The notes under the pieces: model-generated | What the model saw: the letters and a program-made list of their open reading frames with translations, nothing else | Database searches by the model: none | What the model was told of the DNA's origin: nothing | Translations under genes and position numbers: made by a program | Shown: in pieces, positions 8,839 to 17,099 of the stretch | Position numbering within the stretch: position 1 is the stretch's first letter | Layout: each line of letters begins with the position of its first letter | Source of the DNA: Fontimicrobium_A sp034506455 | Lineage (GTDB): Bacteria > Zhuqueibacterota > Zhuqueibacteria > Residuimicrobiales > Krinioviventaceae | Direction of reading: 5' to 3' | Length of the DNA: 64,000 nt | Assembly (NCBI GenBank): GCA_034506455.1 | Contig: JAPDPN010000001.1 | Span: 1 to 64,000, forward strand

Positions 8839-9846
8839 TTACTTGAGTAATGTCATTTTTCTGTTCAGTTTGTGATTATCGGCTGTCAGCTCATAGACAT
8901 AGACGCCGGCTGATAGAGCTGATGCATCAAAATCGACTCTATGGGCACCGGCCGGGAGATAGCCATCTACCAGTTCGGCTAATTTTCTGCCGTTAAGATC
9001 GAACAAAGCGAGCTGAACTCGGCCTGCAGATGCAATCTCGAATTCGATTGAGGTCGTCGGATTAAAGGGATTGGGATAGTTTTGATGCAAAGCCATGCCC
9101 ATAGGAATTGCGGGTTTTTCGGCTTTGGTTTGCTCTTTGTCTTTATACAGGCACCAGTCAATAGACGCCTGCCAAAGCTTCCAACCAATGTCGTTGAAAT
9201 ATGCTGCGCCGTTATCGTTCCAACCGGCAAAATAACGGCGCTCCGCTGCTTCGGTGCCGTCCGCCATCACTGCACCCTTTTCATAGCAGTAAATAGCGCC
9301 GTAGATAATCGTTGCGATTTCCTCGTCGCCGGGAACAGGAACATATTCAGCGATGACCACTCCTTCTTCATTAGGATAACCTTGACCGCTCTGAATTTCA
9401 TAAAAGTCAAAGGGCTCGACTTCTCCGGTTAAGCCGGCAGCCAGAAAATGACCTTCGGCGCGAATAACAAGAGGTCGTTGTTTCGGCTGAAAGTGCCGCA
9501 TCGCGTCGGTATCCAGCGTCATACCCATATCGTCCTGCGCGTAAGGCTCGATCATGATCACCGGCACCGCAACATTCTTGAATTTGTTTGTTACCTTTGA
9601 AGAGGAAACGGTGGAAGAAACATACACCAAATCCATTCCATCCGCCCACGTGGAATCGACATCTGAATCCAAACCGGTCAAAACATCATAGCCTTGAGAT
9701 TGCATTCGATCCAAAACCGCGCTGTCACCTTCTCCCCAAGTCTCGTTGGTTACGAGCAAGATTTTAACCTTTTTCTCATCTTGCGCATAAACAAAGGCCG
9801 ATAGAAAAGCCAACATCGTCAGGACAACTTGGTAGCTCTTTTTCAT
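8839..9846 (-). CDS. Secreted ThuA/GATase-like domain protein with PNPFNP sorting domain
   Basis: 335 residues. A signal peptide (MKKSYQVVLTMLAFLSAFVYAQ) is followed by a class-I-glutamine-amidotransferase-like fold: VKILLVTNETWGEGDSAVLDRM, then DLVYVSSTVSSSKV, an edge-to-centre alternation of beta strands and helices, and RYFAGWNDNGAAYFNDIGWKLWQASIDWCL, which is the usual end of such domains in ThuA-like proteins. Residues ~252-335 form a C-terminal domain starting HQNYPNPFNPTT and ending LSAGVYVYELTADNHKLNRKMTLLK, the classic type A sorting domain of FCB bacteria that directs type IX secretion and surface anchoring. No Cys nucleophile motif is apparent, so enzymatic activity is doubtful. 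It is transcribed alone, with its own terminator. Confidence 0.85.
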   Translation of the reverse strand: MKKSYQVVLTMLAFLSAFVYAQDEKKVKILLVTNETWGEGDSAVLDRMQSQGYDVLTGLDSDVDSTWADGMDLVYVSSTVSSSKVTNKFKNVAVPVIMIEPYAQDDMGMTLDTDAMRHFQPKQRPLVIRAEGHFLAAGLTGEVEPFDFYEIQSGQGYPNEEGVVIAEYVPVPGDEEIATIIYGAIYCYEKGAVMADGTEAAERRYFAGWNDNGAAYFNDIGWKLWQASIDWCLYKDKEQTKAEKPAIPMGMALHQNYPNPFNPTTSIEFEIASAGRVQLALFDLNGRKLAELVDGYLPAGAHRVDFDASALSAGVYVYELTADNHKLNRKMTLLK

Positions 9847-10176
9847 TGCGCACCTCTCAAATAATTCATTTTGTTAAGAAATTGTTAATTCAATTTTAAA
9901 AAAAATTTTTCTCGAGTCAATAAAAAACTAATGAACCTGCTATCAAATCTTCTGCTTGAAAAATCAATAAAGTTATAAAAAGCTGAAATAGCGTTATGAT
10001 GTTTTTAAGCTGGGCAAATCAATGATGAAGAAATTGGGGAAAGCAAGGATAAACTTTTGACCACCCTGGAATCGAATATGCTTTTCAGTAATCGAAACTC
10101 GCGTCTTCACGGGCGATGGAAGAAGCGAGCTTCGAAGTTATATCTGCGATTACATGCCGATAAGCAACATTGCGGT
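9847..10176. other. Intergenic region, no gene seen
   Basis: 330 bases between the start of the ThuA-like gene and the end of the next minus-strand gene. The part next to 9846 is very AT-rich, as expected for the promoter of that gene, but I could not identify convincing -35/-10 boxes. The left half has higher GC without a usable frame or hairpin terminator; it might be decayed coding sequence related to the truncated end of the neighbouring gene. Confidence 0.5.
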
Positions 10177-11988
10177 TTATTCTCCGGTTATTAGGTGGGA
10201 AGGACTGACCTTTTCCATAATAAGCCGGTTTTTTTCCTCTTGTCCATCCCAGACCACTGAATGAAATCCTTGAGACAGTTGGCTGTCGATCAGCTTGACT
10301 AATTCTTTGTGGTCCAATATCGGCATATTTGCTTTTGCGGAAGCCATTTCCGGCAATTCATAGTCTATTGGTTTTGAACGGAAGGCTGATGCTCTGGGCA
10401 TGACCGAAATCTTGGAGGATTGTAAAATGCGTTCATCGTCCGCCAAGAATACATTTTTACGGCTTAAGACAAAATTGAGCTGATCGCAGCGTATACCTTT
10501 GGTCACGTACTTGTAGTACATAACCGGCAAGGCATTTATGTTAGGTGAAAATACGCCGATTCGCCAATCACCCTCCAACGATAGATCTAAAATATATTCA
10601 CCTCGCTCGTTTGAACGGGTAATCAAATGCGCCGCATGAGAATTTTCCCATGCGTGCCGTGCTGCAATCCACGCTCCCACTACCGGCTTGCCGCGGTCAT
10701 CGAAAACCTTTCCCCTCAGAGTCATAAGGGATGACTCGGTGTCAAAGTTAAAAACATGCTTTGCATTGTGATCATCCCTCCGGACTGGATTTGTCAGCCG
10801 AACCGGAGAAAAACTGACTTCGTTTTGTGCGACAAGCCTGACAAGCGAAGCATCGGCCGTACTCGATGCATAGCCGGTATTTGTATTTGAAAGGTTCCGA
10901 CAAAGCTTTTGGCGGTTATCAGAGTTAGCCCAAAAAACAGCTTTTACCAGATCAGCGTTTTTATCGGCGCTGCTGTAAGTGCAGCTATCCTGAATGGACT
11001 GCGCGCAAAGTAAAAAGCGGAAATTCTGCACAACGGTCTCACCTTTCGCAGCGCGAAAAGTTGATTGTGACGGCATCGCGGAATGAATTTCCTGATTGGT
11101 AATACTCAAGAGTTTGTCATCGATCTGATCGATGTTGACAATGTATTCGCCGGGTTCGATGCCGAGAACAAACTGGCCTTTTTCATCAGTAACACCTTGA
11201 AAAAGGTGTCCGTTGTCTTTTTTATGCGCCGTAACGACGACTCCTGAAGCGGGTTTATCGTTTTCCCAATAAATTTTGCCGGAAAAAAATGTATCATAAG
11301 GCTTGATGAAAAAATTCAACTCGGAAAATTTATCGACCTTAACCCGCTGCAGGCAAGGTTCGTACTCGGCATTGAGGTCGACGAAATATTCTCCTCGCGG
11401 CAGAGAAATCAAATAAAAGCCGTTTTGGTCCGTAACGGCGCGATAACACGTAGACGGTATGAACTCGCCGACAAATTTAAGAACAACTCCTGAAATCGGT
11501 TTACCGCTTACTTCATCGCAAACCTTTCCATAAACGCCGCTCGTTCCCTGCGGAAGATTCCAATCCATGACTGCTGCGGCAAAACTTTTATCGCTGTCGG
11601 TGACTTTGACAATCCAGCTTTGTCTGCATCCGGGATTCCAGCTTTTATCAAAGTAAAGAGTTGCTTTTATAAAGCCGTCTGCAGGAGTTTCATCGCCTGG
11701 AATTGAATCGATTCTCAAATCGCCGTCATAAATAGTACCAAGTCCGTCGACAAAGGCATGAAAGTACACGCGCGGTTCGTCAAAGTCAATGCGGCCGTTT
11801 CGGTTGACGTCATGATAAATTTCGCAATAAGCTGTGTTACCGATTGAGCCAACGTCGAAACAAATTGTTACATGGGTCGGCAAATTCTTCACTTCGATCT
11901 TTTCATTTTGATCAACTCTTACAAAGGTTACCGAATGAGCAACAGACCATCCAATCAAAATCAAAGGTATATACAGCCGAAGTCTCAT
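10177..11988 (-). CDS. Secreted multi-domain protein with carboxypeptidase-regulatory-like (Ig-type) repeats
   Basis: 603 residues. ATG at 11988 is preferred over the ATG at 12012 because GAGGAG lies just before it and a signal peptide (MRLRLYIPLILIGWSVAHS) begins there. After an N-terminal beta-rich segment with a calcium-type motif (D-V-N-R-N-G-R-I-D), three carboxypeptidase-regulatory-like domains follow: GVYGKVCDEVSGKPISGVVL, FSGKIYWENDKPASGVVV and LRGKVFDDRGKPVVGAWI. Each has the T-D-x-x-G-x-F/Y pattern and a PGEY or RGEY ending. The C-terminus starts a FlgD-like/sorting domain (PIDYELPEMASAKANMPILD...GFHSVVWDG) but stops before the final strands, so anchoring may be lost. Extracellular, adhesive or structural role likely; exact role unknown. 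Confidence 0.8.
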   Translation of the reverse strand: MRLRLYIPLILIGWSVAHSVTFVRVDQNEKIEVKNLPTHVTICFDVGSIGNTAYCEIYHDVNRNGRIDFDEPRVYFHAFVDGLGTIYDGDLRIDSIPGDETPADGFIKATLYFDKSWNPGCRQSWIVKVTDSDKSFAAAVMDWNLPQGTSGVYGKVCDEVSGKPISGVVLKFVGEFIPSTCYRAVTDQNGFYLISLPRGEYFVDLNAEYEPCLQRVKVDKFSELNFFIKPYDTFFSGKIYWENDKPASGVVVTAHKKDNGHLFQGVTDEKGQFVLGIEPGEYIVNIDQIDDKLLSITNQEIHSAMPSQSTFRAAKGETVVQNFRFLLCAQSIQDSCTYSSADKNADLVKAVFWANSDNRQKLCRNLSNTNTGYASSTADASLVRLVAQNEVSFSPVRLTNPVRRDDHNAKHVFNFDTESSLMTLRGKVFDDRGKPVVGAWIAARHAWENSHAAHLITRSNERGEYILDLSLEGDWRIGVFSPNINALPVMYYKYVTKGIRCDQLNFVLSRKNVFLADDERILQSSKISVMPRASAFRSKPIDYELPEMASAKANMPILDHKELVKLIDSQLSQGFHSVVWDGQEEKNRLIMEKVSPSHLITGE

Positions 11989-12163
11989 AAACTCCTCATC
12001 ATTGAAAAACAAAGAGTTATATTTTTTGATCTCCTTAAGAAAAACTTTTAATGAGAAAGTAATTGCAATTGCTCAAGGCAAAAGTTCTTTGTTCGCCTTG
12101 ATTCAATTTTCTTGTTAAAATTGGATGTGCAATTTATAGGCCGGAAAAAAGAAGGAGCAAGAA

Positions 12164-12967
12164 TCAATACGGCAGGTGTTCGAGGATTAAGCGAATGTTC
12201 TGAAAGGAGAGGTCTTCTGTTTCACCGGATTGACGGCGTGATTTCTTGAGCGGCAAATTTCTCAGTCGCTTTTTTGTTGCAGGATGGGTGACAAGAAGCA
12301 GGGAAAGACGCTTCGGATCAGACTTTTCCAACTTTATCAACCGTCTAAGCAGCATCGGCATGGCCGACGGATCGAGTTCGGCCTTTTCAAGATATTCCAG
12401 CGCCAGACGGTCTGCAGTAAGCTCTTTTTCTGCAGGATAGTCCAGAATCGTGTCGCGCGTATAGAGCGATTGGATAATATGAGCAGCAATTTCCGGATTA
12501 TTTCCCAAAAGCTGTTGGGCGGCGACAGCATAGCTGTACTTTTCCGCCAATCTCGAAACGCCGTCGCGCATTGAAAGGTGCGCTATTTCATGCGCCAGAA
12601 CGGCGGCAACTTCAGAGGAACTGCAGGCTTCCAAAAGTCCGCGAAAAATGTAAATGTTTCCCCCGGGCAAAGAAAAATGGTTGATATCCTTTTCATTGAT
12701 GACAAAGACGGTATAACTAAGGCCGGACCAATGGGAGACAGCGCCGACCCTGGCGGCGAGATCGGTCAAATAGCGCTCGATGGTGCGATTACGGATAATT
12801 TTGAGATGCTGTATGGAAAAAGAAGCGAGATCGTCGCCCAGCGCCAGCTCCTCTTCGATGCTGACAAACGGCAAGGTGCCGCTGGAACGATCTTTCGCCG
12901 CCGCACTACCCGCATTTGAAAATATAGCAATAAGGATAATCAGTAGAATTGAAATAGGACTCTTCAT
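12164..12967 (-). CDS. Exported M48-family zinc metalloprotease (BepA/YfgC-like)
   Basis: 267 residues. Signal peptide at 1-24 (ending SAAAKD). The zinc motif HEIAH is at residues 126-130 and is followed by L-S-M-R-D; the third ligand is in AEKELTADRLALEYL, a standard M48 pattern. FSLPGGNIYIFRGLLE upstream of the motif is conserved in periplasmic M48 proteases that act on misassembled outer-membrane proteins. There is no long C-terminal TPR part as in BepA, so it resembles the short LoiP/YcaL type. Its ATG overlaps the ligA stop as ATGA (12964-12967), so it is translationally coupled to ligA. Confidence 0.9.
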   Translation of the reverse strand: MKSPISILLIILIAIFSNAGSAAAKDRSSGTLPFVSIEEELALGDDLASFSIQHLKIIRNRTIERYLTDLAARVGAVSHWSGLSYTVFVINEKDINHFSLPGGNIYIFRGLLEACSSSEVAAVLAHEIAHLSMRDGVSRLAEKYSYAVAAQQLLGNNPEIAAHIIQSLYTRDTILDYPAEKELTADRLALEYLEKAELDPSAMPMLLRRLIKLEKSDPKRLSLLLVTHPATKKRLRNLPLKKSRRQSGETEDLSFQNIRLILEHLPY

Positions 12968-14973
12968 CTTTGTCCAGCCAATTTTAAAAATTCCTCTTCT
13001 GTGAGAATCGGCACACCCAATTCTTGCGCTTTTGCCAGTTTGGATCCGGCTTCTTCTCCGACAACAATAAAATCTGTTTTTTTACTGACCGAAGAGGCGG
13101 CATGGGCGCCGAGCCGTTCCGCTAATTCTTCCGCTTCTTTTCGGGACAAAGTTTTGAGCACGCCGGTAAACACGATCGTTTTGCCCGCCAAAGGTTTTTC
13201 ACCACTTTCCGCCCGCAAGGGCGTCATCTTGACTCCTGCTTCCTTTAAGCGACGAATAAAGTCCTGATTCTGCGGCGATGCAAAAAAGTCGACTACGCTT
13301 TCCGCTACCTGAGGTCCAATCTCATAAATGTTCTGCAGCTCAGCATAAGATGCGGAAGAGAGACGCTCTATTGTTCCAAAAGCTCGCGCTAAAACCCTGG
13401 CGACGTGTTCGCCCACCAATCGGATACCAAAAGCAAAAAGAACCCGGTCTAACGGTCGATCTTTGGAAGCTTCAATGGCCCGCAGCAAATTTTCGGCAGA
13501 TTTTTCGCCGAATCTTTCCAGTTGGAGCAGCTGCTCCTTTTTTAAATAATAGAGATCTGCCGCGTCCCGAATGAGGCCATCATCGAACAGTTGATTCACA
13601 ACCTTTTCGCCGAGCCCTTCTATATCCATGGCATTCTTGGAAGCAAAATGCACCACTCGCTCCCGCACCTGTGCAGGACACGAAGAATTGATGCAGCGCT
13701 GCACGGCCTCGCCCTCCAGGCGGACGGTTTCGCTGCCGCATACCGGACATTGTGAGGGAATGATGAATTTTTTCTCAGCGCCGGTGCGGCGGGAAGTGAT
13801 CACCTGCACAATTTCGGGAATCACATCTCCCGCCCGCTGCACGACCACCCAGTCGCCGATGCGCACATCTTTACGATCGATTTCATCCTGATTGTGCAGC
13901 GTCGCACGGCTTACTTCAACGCCGCCGATGCGCACCGGCCGCATTACTGCCACCGGTGTCAGGGCACCGGTTCTGCCCACTTGGACGATAATGTCCAGGA
14001 CCTGCGTTGTTTCCTGACGAGCGGGGAATTTGTAAGCAATGGCCCAACGAGGACTCTTGGTTTTGATGCCCAGCTCGGCCTGCTGAGCAAAAGAATTGAC
14101 TTTGACCACTACGCCGTCAATTTCATAAGGCAAAGTGGGACGGCGTTCCAACATTTCGGCATGGTAAGCTTTAACCTCCGCAAGTCCTTTACAGAGGCGA
14201 ATGAAGGGATTGACTTTGAGTCCCCATTCTTTGTAGAGCTGCAGCAGCTGCCATTGTGAAGTGATCTCGATTCCCTCAAAGCGTCCGATGCCGTAGCAGA
14301 ACATGTCAAGAGGACGTTCGGCAGTGACTGCAGGATCCAGCTGACGGAGAGAGCCGGCAGCGGCGTTACGCGGATTGGCAAAGAGAGGCTCTCCGCGTTC
14401 AGCGCGCTCACGGTTGAGCTGTTCGAACGCACGCGTGCCGAGAATGACCTCTCCGCGCACCTCCAGCAGAGGCAGCTCTGCCCCAGTTCCATGCAGCACC
14501 AAAGGAATGCTGCGAATGGTGCGGATGTTCTGGGTGACGTTTTCCCCGACTGTACCGTCTCCGCGCGTCGATGCGGTCTGCAGGCGGCCGTTTTCGTAGA
14601 CCAATTCAACCGCCAAGCCGTCCAATTTAGGCTCGCAGACATATTCGACGACCGATAGGCCTAATGCCTGCCTTGTCCGCTGGTCAAAGTCGGCCATTTC
14701 GGCTTCGTCGAGAGCATTGTCCAGGCTCAGCATGGGTATGGAGTGACGTACCGGTGCAAAGGCATCCGCACGCTGTCCCCCGACCCTTTGCGTCGGCGAA
14801 TCCGGAGAGTAATATTCCGGATGTTGTTTCTCCAACTCGATGAGCTCACGCATCAGCCGGTCGTATTCCGCGTCGGTGATTTCGGGACTATCTAAGACAT
14901 AATAACGATGATTATGATACTCGATCAGTCTGCGCAATTCCTCTATGCGCGCAAGGATCGGATCTTTCGTCAT
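12964..14973 (-). CDS. ligA: NAD+-dependent DNA ligase
   Basis: 669 residues from ATG 14973, chosen because GAGGAG stands 8 bases ahead; a TTG two codons upstream also exists. Domain order is complete: domain Ia (H-N-H-R-Y-Y-V-L-D-S-P, NAD binding), adenylation domain with the active-site Lys116 in CEPKLDGLA, OB fold, four-Cys zinc finger (CPVCG...CINSSCPAQ), helix-hairpin-helix region (ENLLRAIEASKDRPLDRVLFALGIR-like), and a C-terminal BRCT domain (PLAGKTIVFTGVLKTLSRKEAE). It seals nicks in DNA replication and repair using NAD+. It lies 31 bases downstream of proline dehydrogenase and overlaps the M48 protease gene by four bases, so the three probably form one transcript, which is an unusual set of partners. 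Confidence 0.97.
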   Translation of the reverse strand: MTKDPILARIEELRRLIEYHNHRYYVLDSPEITDAEYDRLMRELIELEKQHPEYYSPDSPTQRVGGQRADAFAPVRHSIPMLSLDNALDEAEMADFDQRTRQALGLSVVEYVCEPKLDGLAVELVYENGRLQTASTRGDGTVGENVTQNIRTIRSIPLVLHGTGAELPLLEVRGEVILGTRAFEQLNRERAERGEPLFANPRNAAAGSLRQLDPAVTAERPLDMFCYGIGRFEGIEITSQWQLLQLYKEWGLKVNPFIRLCKGLAEVKAYHAEMLERRPTLPYEIDGVVVKVNSFAQQAELGIKTKSPRWAIAYKFPARQETTQVLDIIVQVGRTGALTPVAVMRPVRIGGVEVSRATLHNQDEIDRKDVRIGDWVVVQRAGDVIPEIVQVITSRRTGAEKKFIIPSQCPVCGSETVRLEGEAVQRCINSSCPAQVRERVVHFASKNAMDIEGLGEKVVNQLFDDGLIRDAADLYYLKKEQLLQLERFGEKSAENLLRAIEASKDRPLDRVLFAFGIRLVGEHVARVLARAFGTIERLSSASYAELQNIYEIGPQVAESVVDFFASPQNQDFIRRLKEAGVKMTPLRAESGEKPLAGKTIVFTGVLKTLSRKEAEELAERLGAHAASSVSKKTDFIVVGEEAGSKLAKAQELGVPILTEEEFLKLAGQR

Positions 14974-15004
14974 AGGCAAAGCTCCTCACTTTTCCCCGAA
15001 AGTT

Positions 15005-15910
15005 TCAAGCTTTACTTTTGGTAAACAGCGCCTTGATGACGTACAGAGCAATTTTGGGGTTTTCCTTCATTCTTCTCATACAATAGGCATACCACTGTCT
15101 GCCGAAAGGCACATAGACGCGCAGGCGATGTCCTGCGGAAACGATAATGCGCCGCAGCTCTTCATCCACGCCCAATAACATCTGAAACTCGTATTGATCG
15201 CGGCGCAGGGAATAGGCCTCGATGAGGCGAAGTGCATGCCAAACGAGACGTTCATCGTGCGTGGCTATGCCCACATAAGCGCCGTGCTTGATTGCCGTCT
15301 CTAAAAGCAAAACAAAATTATCGTTGATGATTTGCGGATCTTTGTATGCAATGCGTCTTTTTTCAACATAAATTCCTTTGCAGATGCGGAAATTTGCCGG
15401 TCGTTGAACGAGCGCTAAAAGATCGTCATGGGAACGCCGCAGATAGGCCTGAATAGCCACACCGACGTTGCCGAATTCACGGCGCAGCTGATCATAGATG
15501 GCTAGCGTGTCGGTTGTGCAGGAGGAATCCTCCATGTCGATACGGACAAAATTGCCGAGTTGCGCCGCTTCACTTACGATCCGACGAATATTATTCAAGC
15601 AAAACGTCTCGTCGATCAGCAGGCCGAGTTGCGTCGGTTTGAGAGAAATGTTGCAGTCCAATCCTTGCTCGCGAATAATATGCAGTACGCGGATATATTC
15701 TGCAACAGCTGCTTCGGCATCTTGGCGATTTCGGGTACTTTCTCCAAGAACATCCATTGTCGCAAGAATGCCGTCCTGATTAAGAGAACGCACCACACGC
15801 ACGCCGTCTTCAAGCGTGCTTCCGGCCACATAACGACGGGAAAAGATATGGACGATCGGTTTGGGGACCAAAGGCATAAAAAAGATTACCATCCGATTCA
15901 AAAAGTTCAT
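15005..15910 (-). CDS. Proline dehydrogenase (FAD-dependent, monofunctional)
   Basis: 301 residues, the size of the stand-alone PutB/ProDH type. TIM-barrel signatures are visible: ATMDVLGES near the N-terminus, NISLKPTQLGLLID, FVRIDMEDSSCTTDTL, AIQAYLRRS, RICKGIYVE and, near the C-terminus, YEFQMLLGV followed by RVYVPFGRQWYAYCMRRMKENP. These match substrate and FAD-binding strands 4-8 of proline dehydrogenase, which oxidises proline to pyrroline-5-carboxylate and passes electrons to quinone. No partner P5C dehydrogenase gene is in the window. The N-terminal hydrophobic stretch (MVIFFMPLVPKPIVHIF) may help membrane association. Confidence 0.93.
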   Translation of the reverse strand: MNFLNRMVIFFMPLVPKPIVHIFSRRYVAGSTLEDGVRVVRSLNQDGILATMDVLGESTRNRQDAEAAVAEYIRVLHIIREQGLDCNISLKPTQLGLLIDETFCLNNIRRIVSEAAQLGNFVRIDMEDSSCTTDTLAIYDQLRREFGNVGVAIQAYLRRSHDDLLALVQRPANFRICKGIYVEKRRIAYKDPQIINDNFVLLLETAIKHGAYVGIATHDERLVWHALRLIEAYSLRRDQYEFQMLLGVDEELRRIIVSAGHRLRVYVPFGRQWYAYCMRRMKENPKIALYVIKALFTKSKA

Positions 15911-16254
15911 GGCGGCGCCTCGCTATTGAAATCCGATTATTCCCCATGAGATTTTATTCAGCAGCCGAAAATAGTCGAATTTTTTTCGAATGTCAAGAAG
16001 ATCAGAATGATTGAAATTGAAAAAAGCTGCAAGCAGACTTGAATTTTTCGGTTTTCGAAGGTAAAAGTAGAAAAAAGGGAACTCGGCCGGTCATGAATAA
16101 ATTTTTACCAATTAATGTATTAGAGATTGGAATGAAAAAAGATGACGGGAAAGGGCAAAGTATATATTCATTTAAGCGGTCTTTGAACTGCCGGAGGCAA
16201 CATTTTTCTTGACTTTAAGGCTAAAACTAACTAATTTTGAAAGTCTTAACGGTC
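15911..16254. other. Intergenic region upstream of tRNA-Phe and of the proline dehydrogenase gene
   Basis: 344 bases without a gene. The left part should carry the minus-strand promoter for proline dehydrogenase, though no convincing boxes stand out in the AT-rich stretch. The right part holds the tRNA promoter described separately. I see no other RNA or repeat. Confidence 0.6.
16209..16237 (+). promoter_or_regulatory. Sigma-70-type promoter of tRNA-Phe
   Basis: TTGACT (16209-16214), a spacer of exactly 17 bases, then TAATTT (16232-16237). Initiation would fall about 7-10 bases further on, just before the tRNA at 16255. The near-consensus boxes and spacing suit a strong stable-RNA promoter. 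Confidence 0.75.
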
Positions 16255-16327
<73 letters not shown>

Positions 16328-16336
16328 CCTGGATAC

Positions 16337-16369
16337 AAAGCCTCATCGCAATCGCGATGAGGCTTTTTT
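16337..16369. terminator. Intrinsic terminator shared by tRNA-Phe and the DUF4249 gene
   Basis: AGCCTCATCGC and GCGATGAGGCT form an 11-bp perfect stem with a loop of four bases, followed by TTTTTTA on the plus strand and preceded by AAA. It lies ten bases after the tRNA and next to the converging DUF4249 stop codon. Confidence 0.9.
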
Positions 16370-17099
16370 ATTTTGCCTCAAATTGTACGGCTTGGTAAGC
16401 CATGGAGCCGAAAACCCCGATTGCCCCTTCGATGTGCAGCAAGGGATCCCGATTTCTGCGGGATCGAAAATAGTCGTACAAGTTTTCGTCCAGAGCAGTC
16501 ACTTTGAGTGTGTAACGGTTTGGGGCGGCAAAAAGAAAGCCGAAAAAAGTCAGTTCCGTATCTTCCGAATAGACGGTCATCTCAAAGTCGTCGGTCGGGG
16601 CATAGACAGTCACGGCATAGGCGCGCGCAAACAGAGCCGGTTGCCATTTAATGTTAAGCATCTGAAAAGCCGGAAGCGTGTCGCCTTTACTGGGGGTTAG
16701 GATTTGCGGCTTACTCGGCATGGTCGTTTCGGCAAAGATTTTTCGGCCGTCCGCCAGAGTGACATCCAATTGATAGACATACCCCGCTTTCAAAGTCAGC
16801 TTGTCCTGTATGTCGCCGTAATTTCCTTCGAAAAGGTGCTTGAATTCCACTTCCTGATCGTTGGAACGCACGATAACGCGGGCGTCGGTTACGGCGCGGT
16901 TGGGAGCGGATGGAAAATAGTCGGTTACCCGATAAGACCTTTCCAATTTTACGTTCTTTTGGTTGTTATTCAAAATAAGAAGACCAAAGACGTTGATTTC
17001 AGGCTCATAATCAATTTTCGGAGCCTCAGGGAGATCGTTACAGGACAGCCAGATCAAAGCCGCCGGTAAGGCGGCCGCAAGCAGCTTTTTAGAAATCAA
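16368..17099 (-). CDS. DUF4249-family outer-membrane-associated lipoprotein
   Basis: About 243 residues from TTG 17099, preferred because GGGA lies before it and a lipoprotein signal starts there (ISKKLLAAALPAALIWLSC with Cys as the lipidation site). No ATG fits; an upstream frame extends into the TonB-receptor gene without a signal peptide. The body has the DUF4249 pattern: EINVFGLL, a two-domain beta-rich protein with VTDARVIVRSND, LKAGYVYQLDVTLADGRKIFAETTMP, and a final QAVQFEAK. DUF4249 lipoproteins are common partners of TonB-dependent receptors in Bacteroidota relatives, presumably covering or assisting the channel. The start lies inside the end of the receptor gene (11-bp overlap), so the two are co-translated. 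Ligand unknown. Confidence 0.8.
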   Translation of the reverse strand: MISKKLLAAALPAALIWLSCNDLPEAPKIDYEPEINVFGLLILNNNQKNVKLERSYRVTDYFPSAPNRAVTDARVIVRSNDQEVEFKHLFEGNYGDIQDKLTLKAGYVYQLDVTLADGRKIFAETTMPSKPQILTPSKGDTLPAFQMLNIKWQPALFARAYAVTVYAPTDDFEMTVYSEDTELTFFGFLFAAPNRYTLKVTALDENLYDYFRSRRNRDPLLHIEGAIGVFGSMAYQAVQFEAK

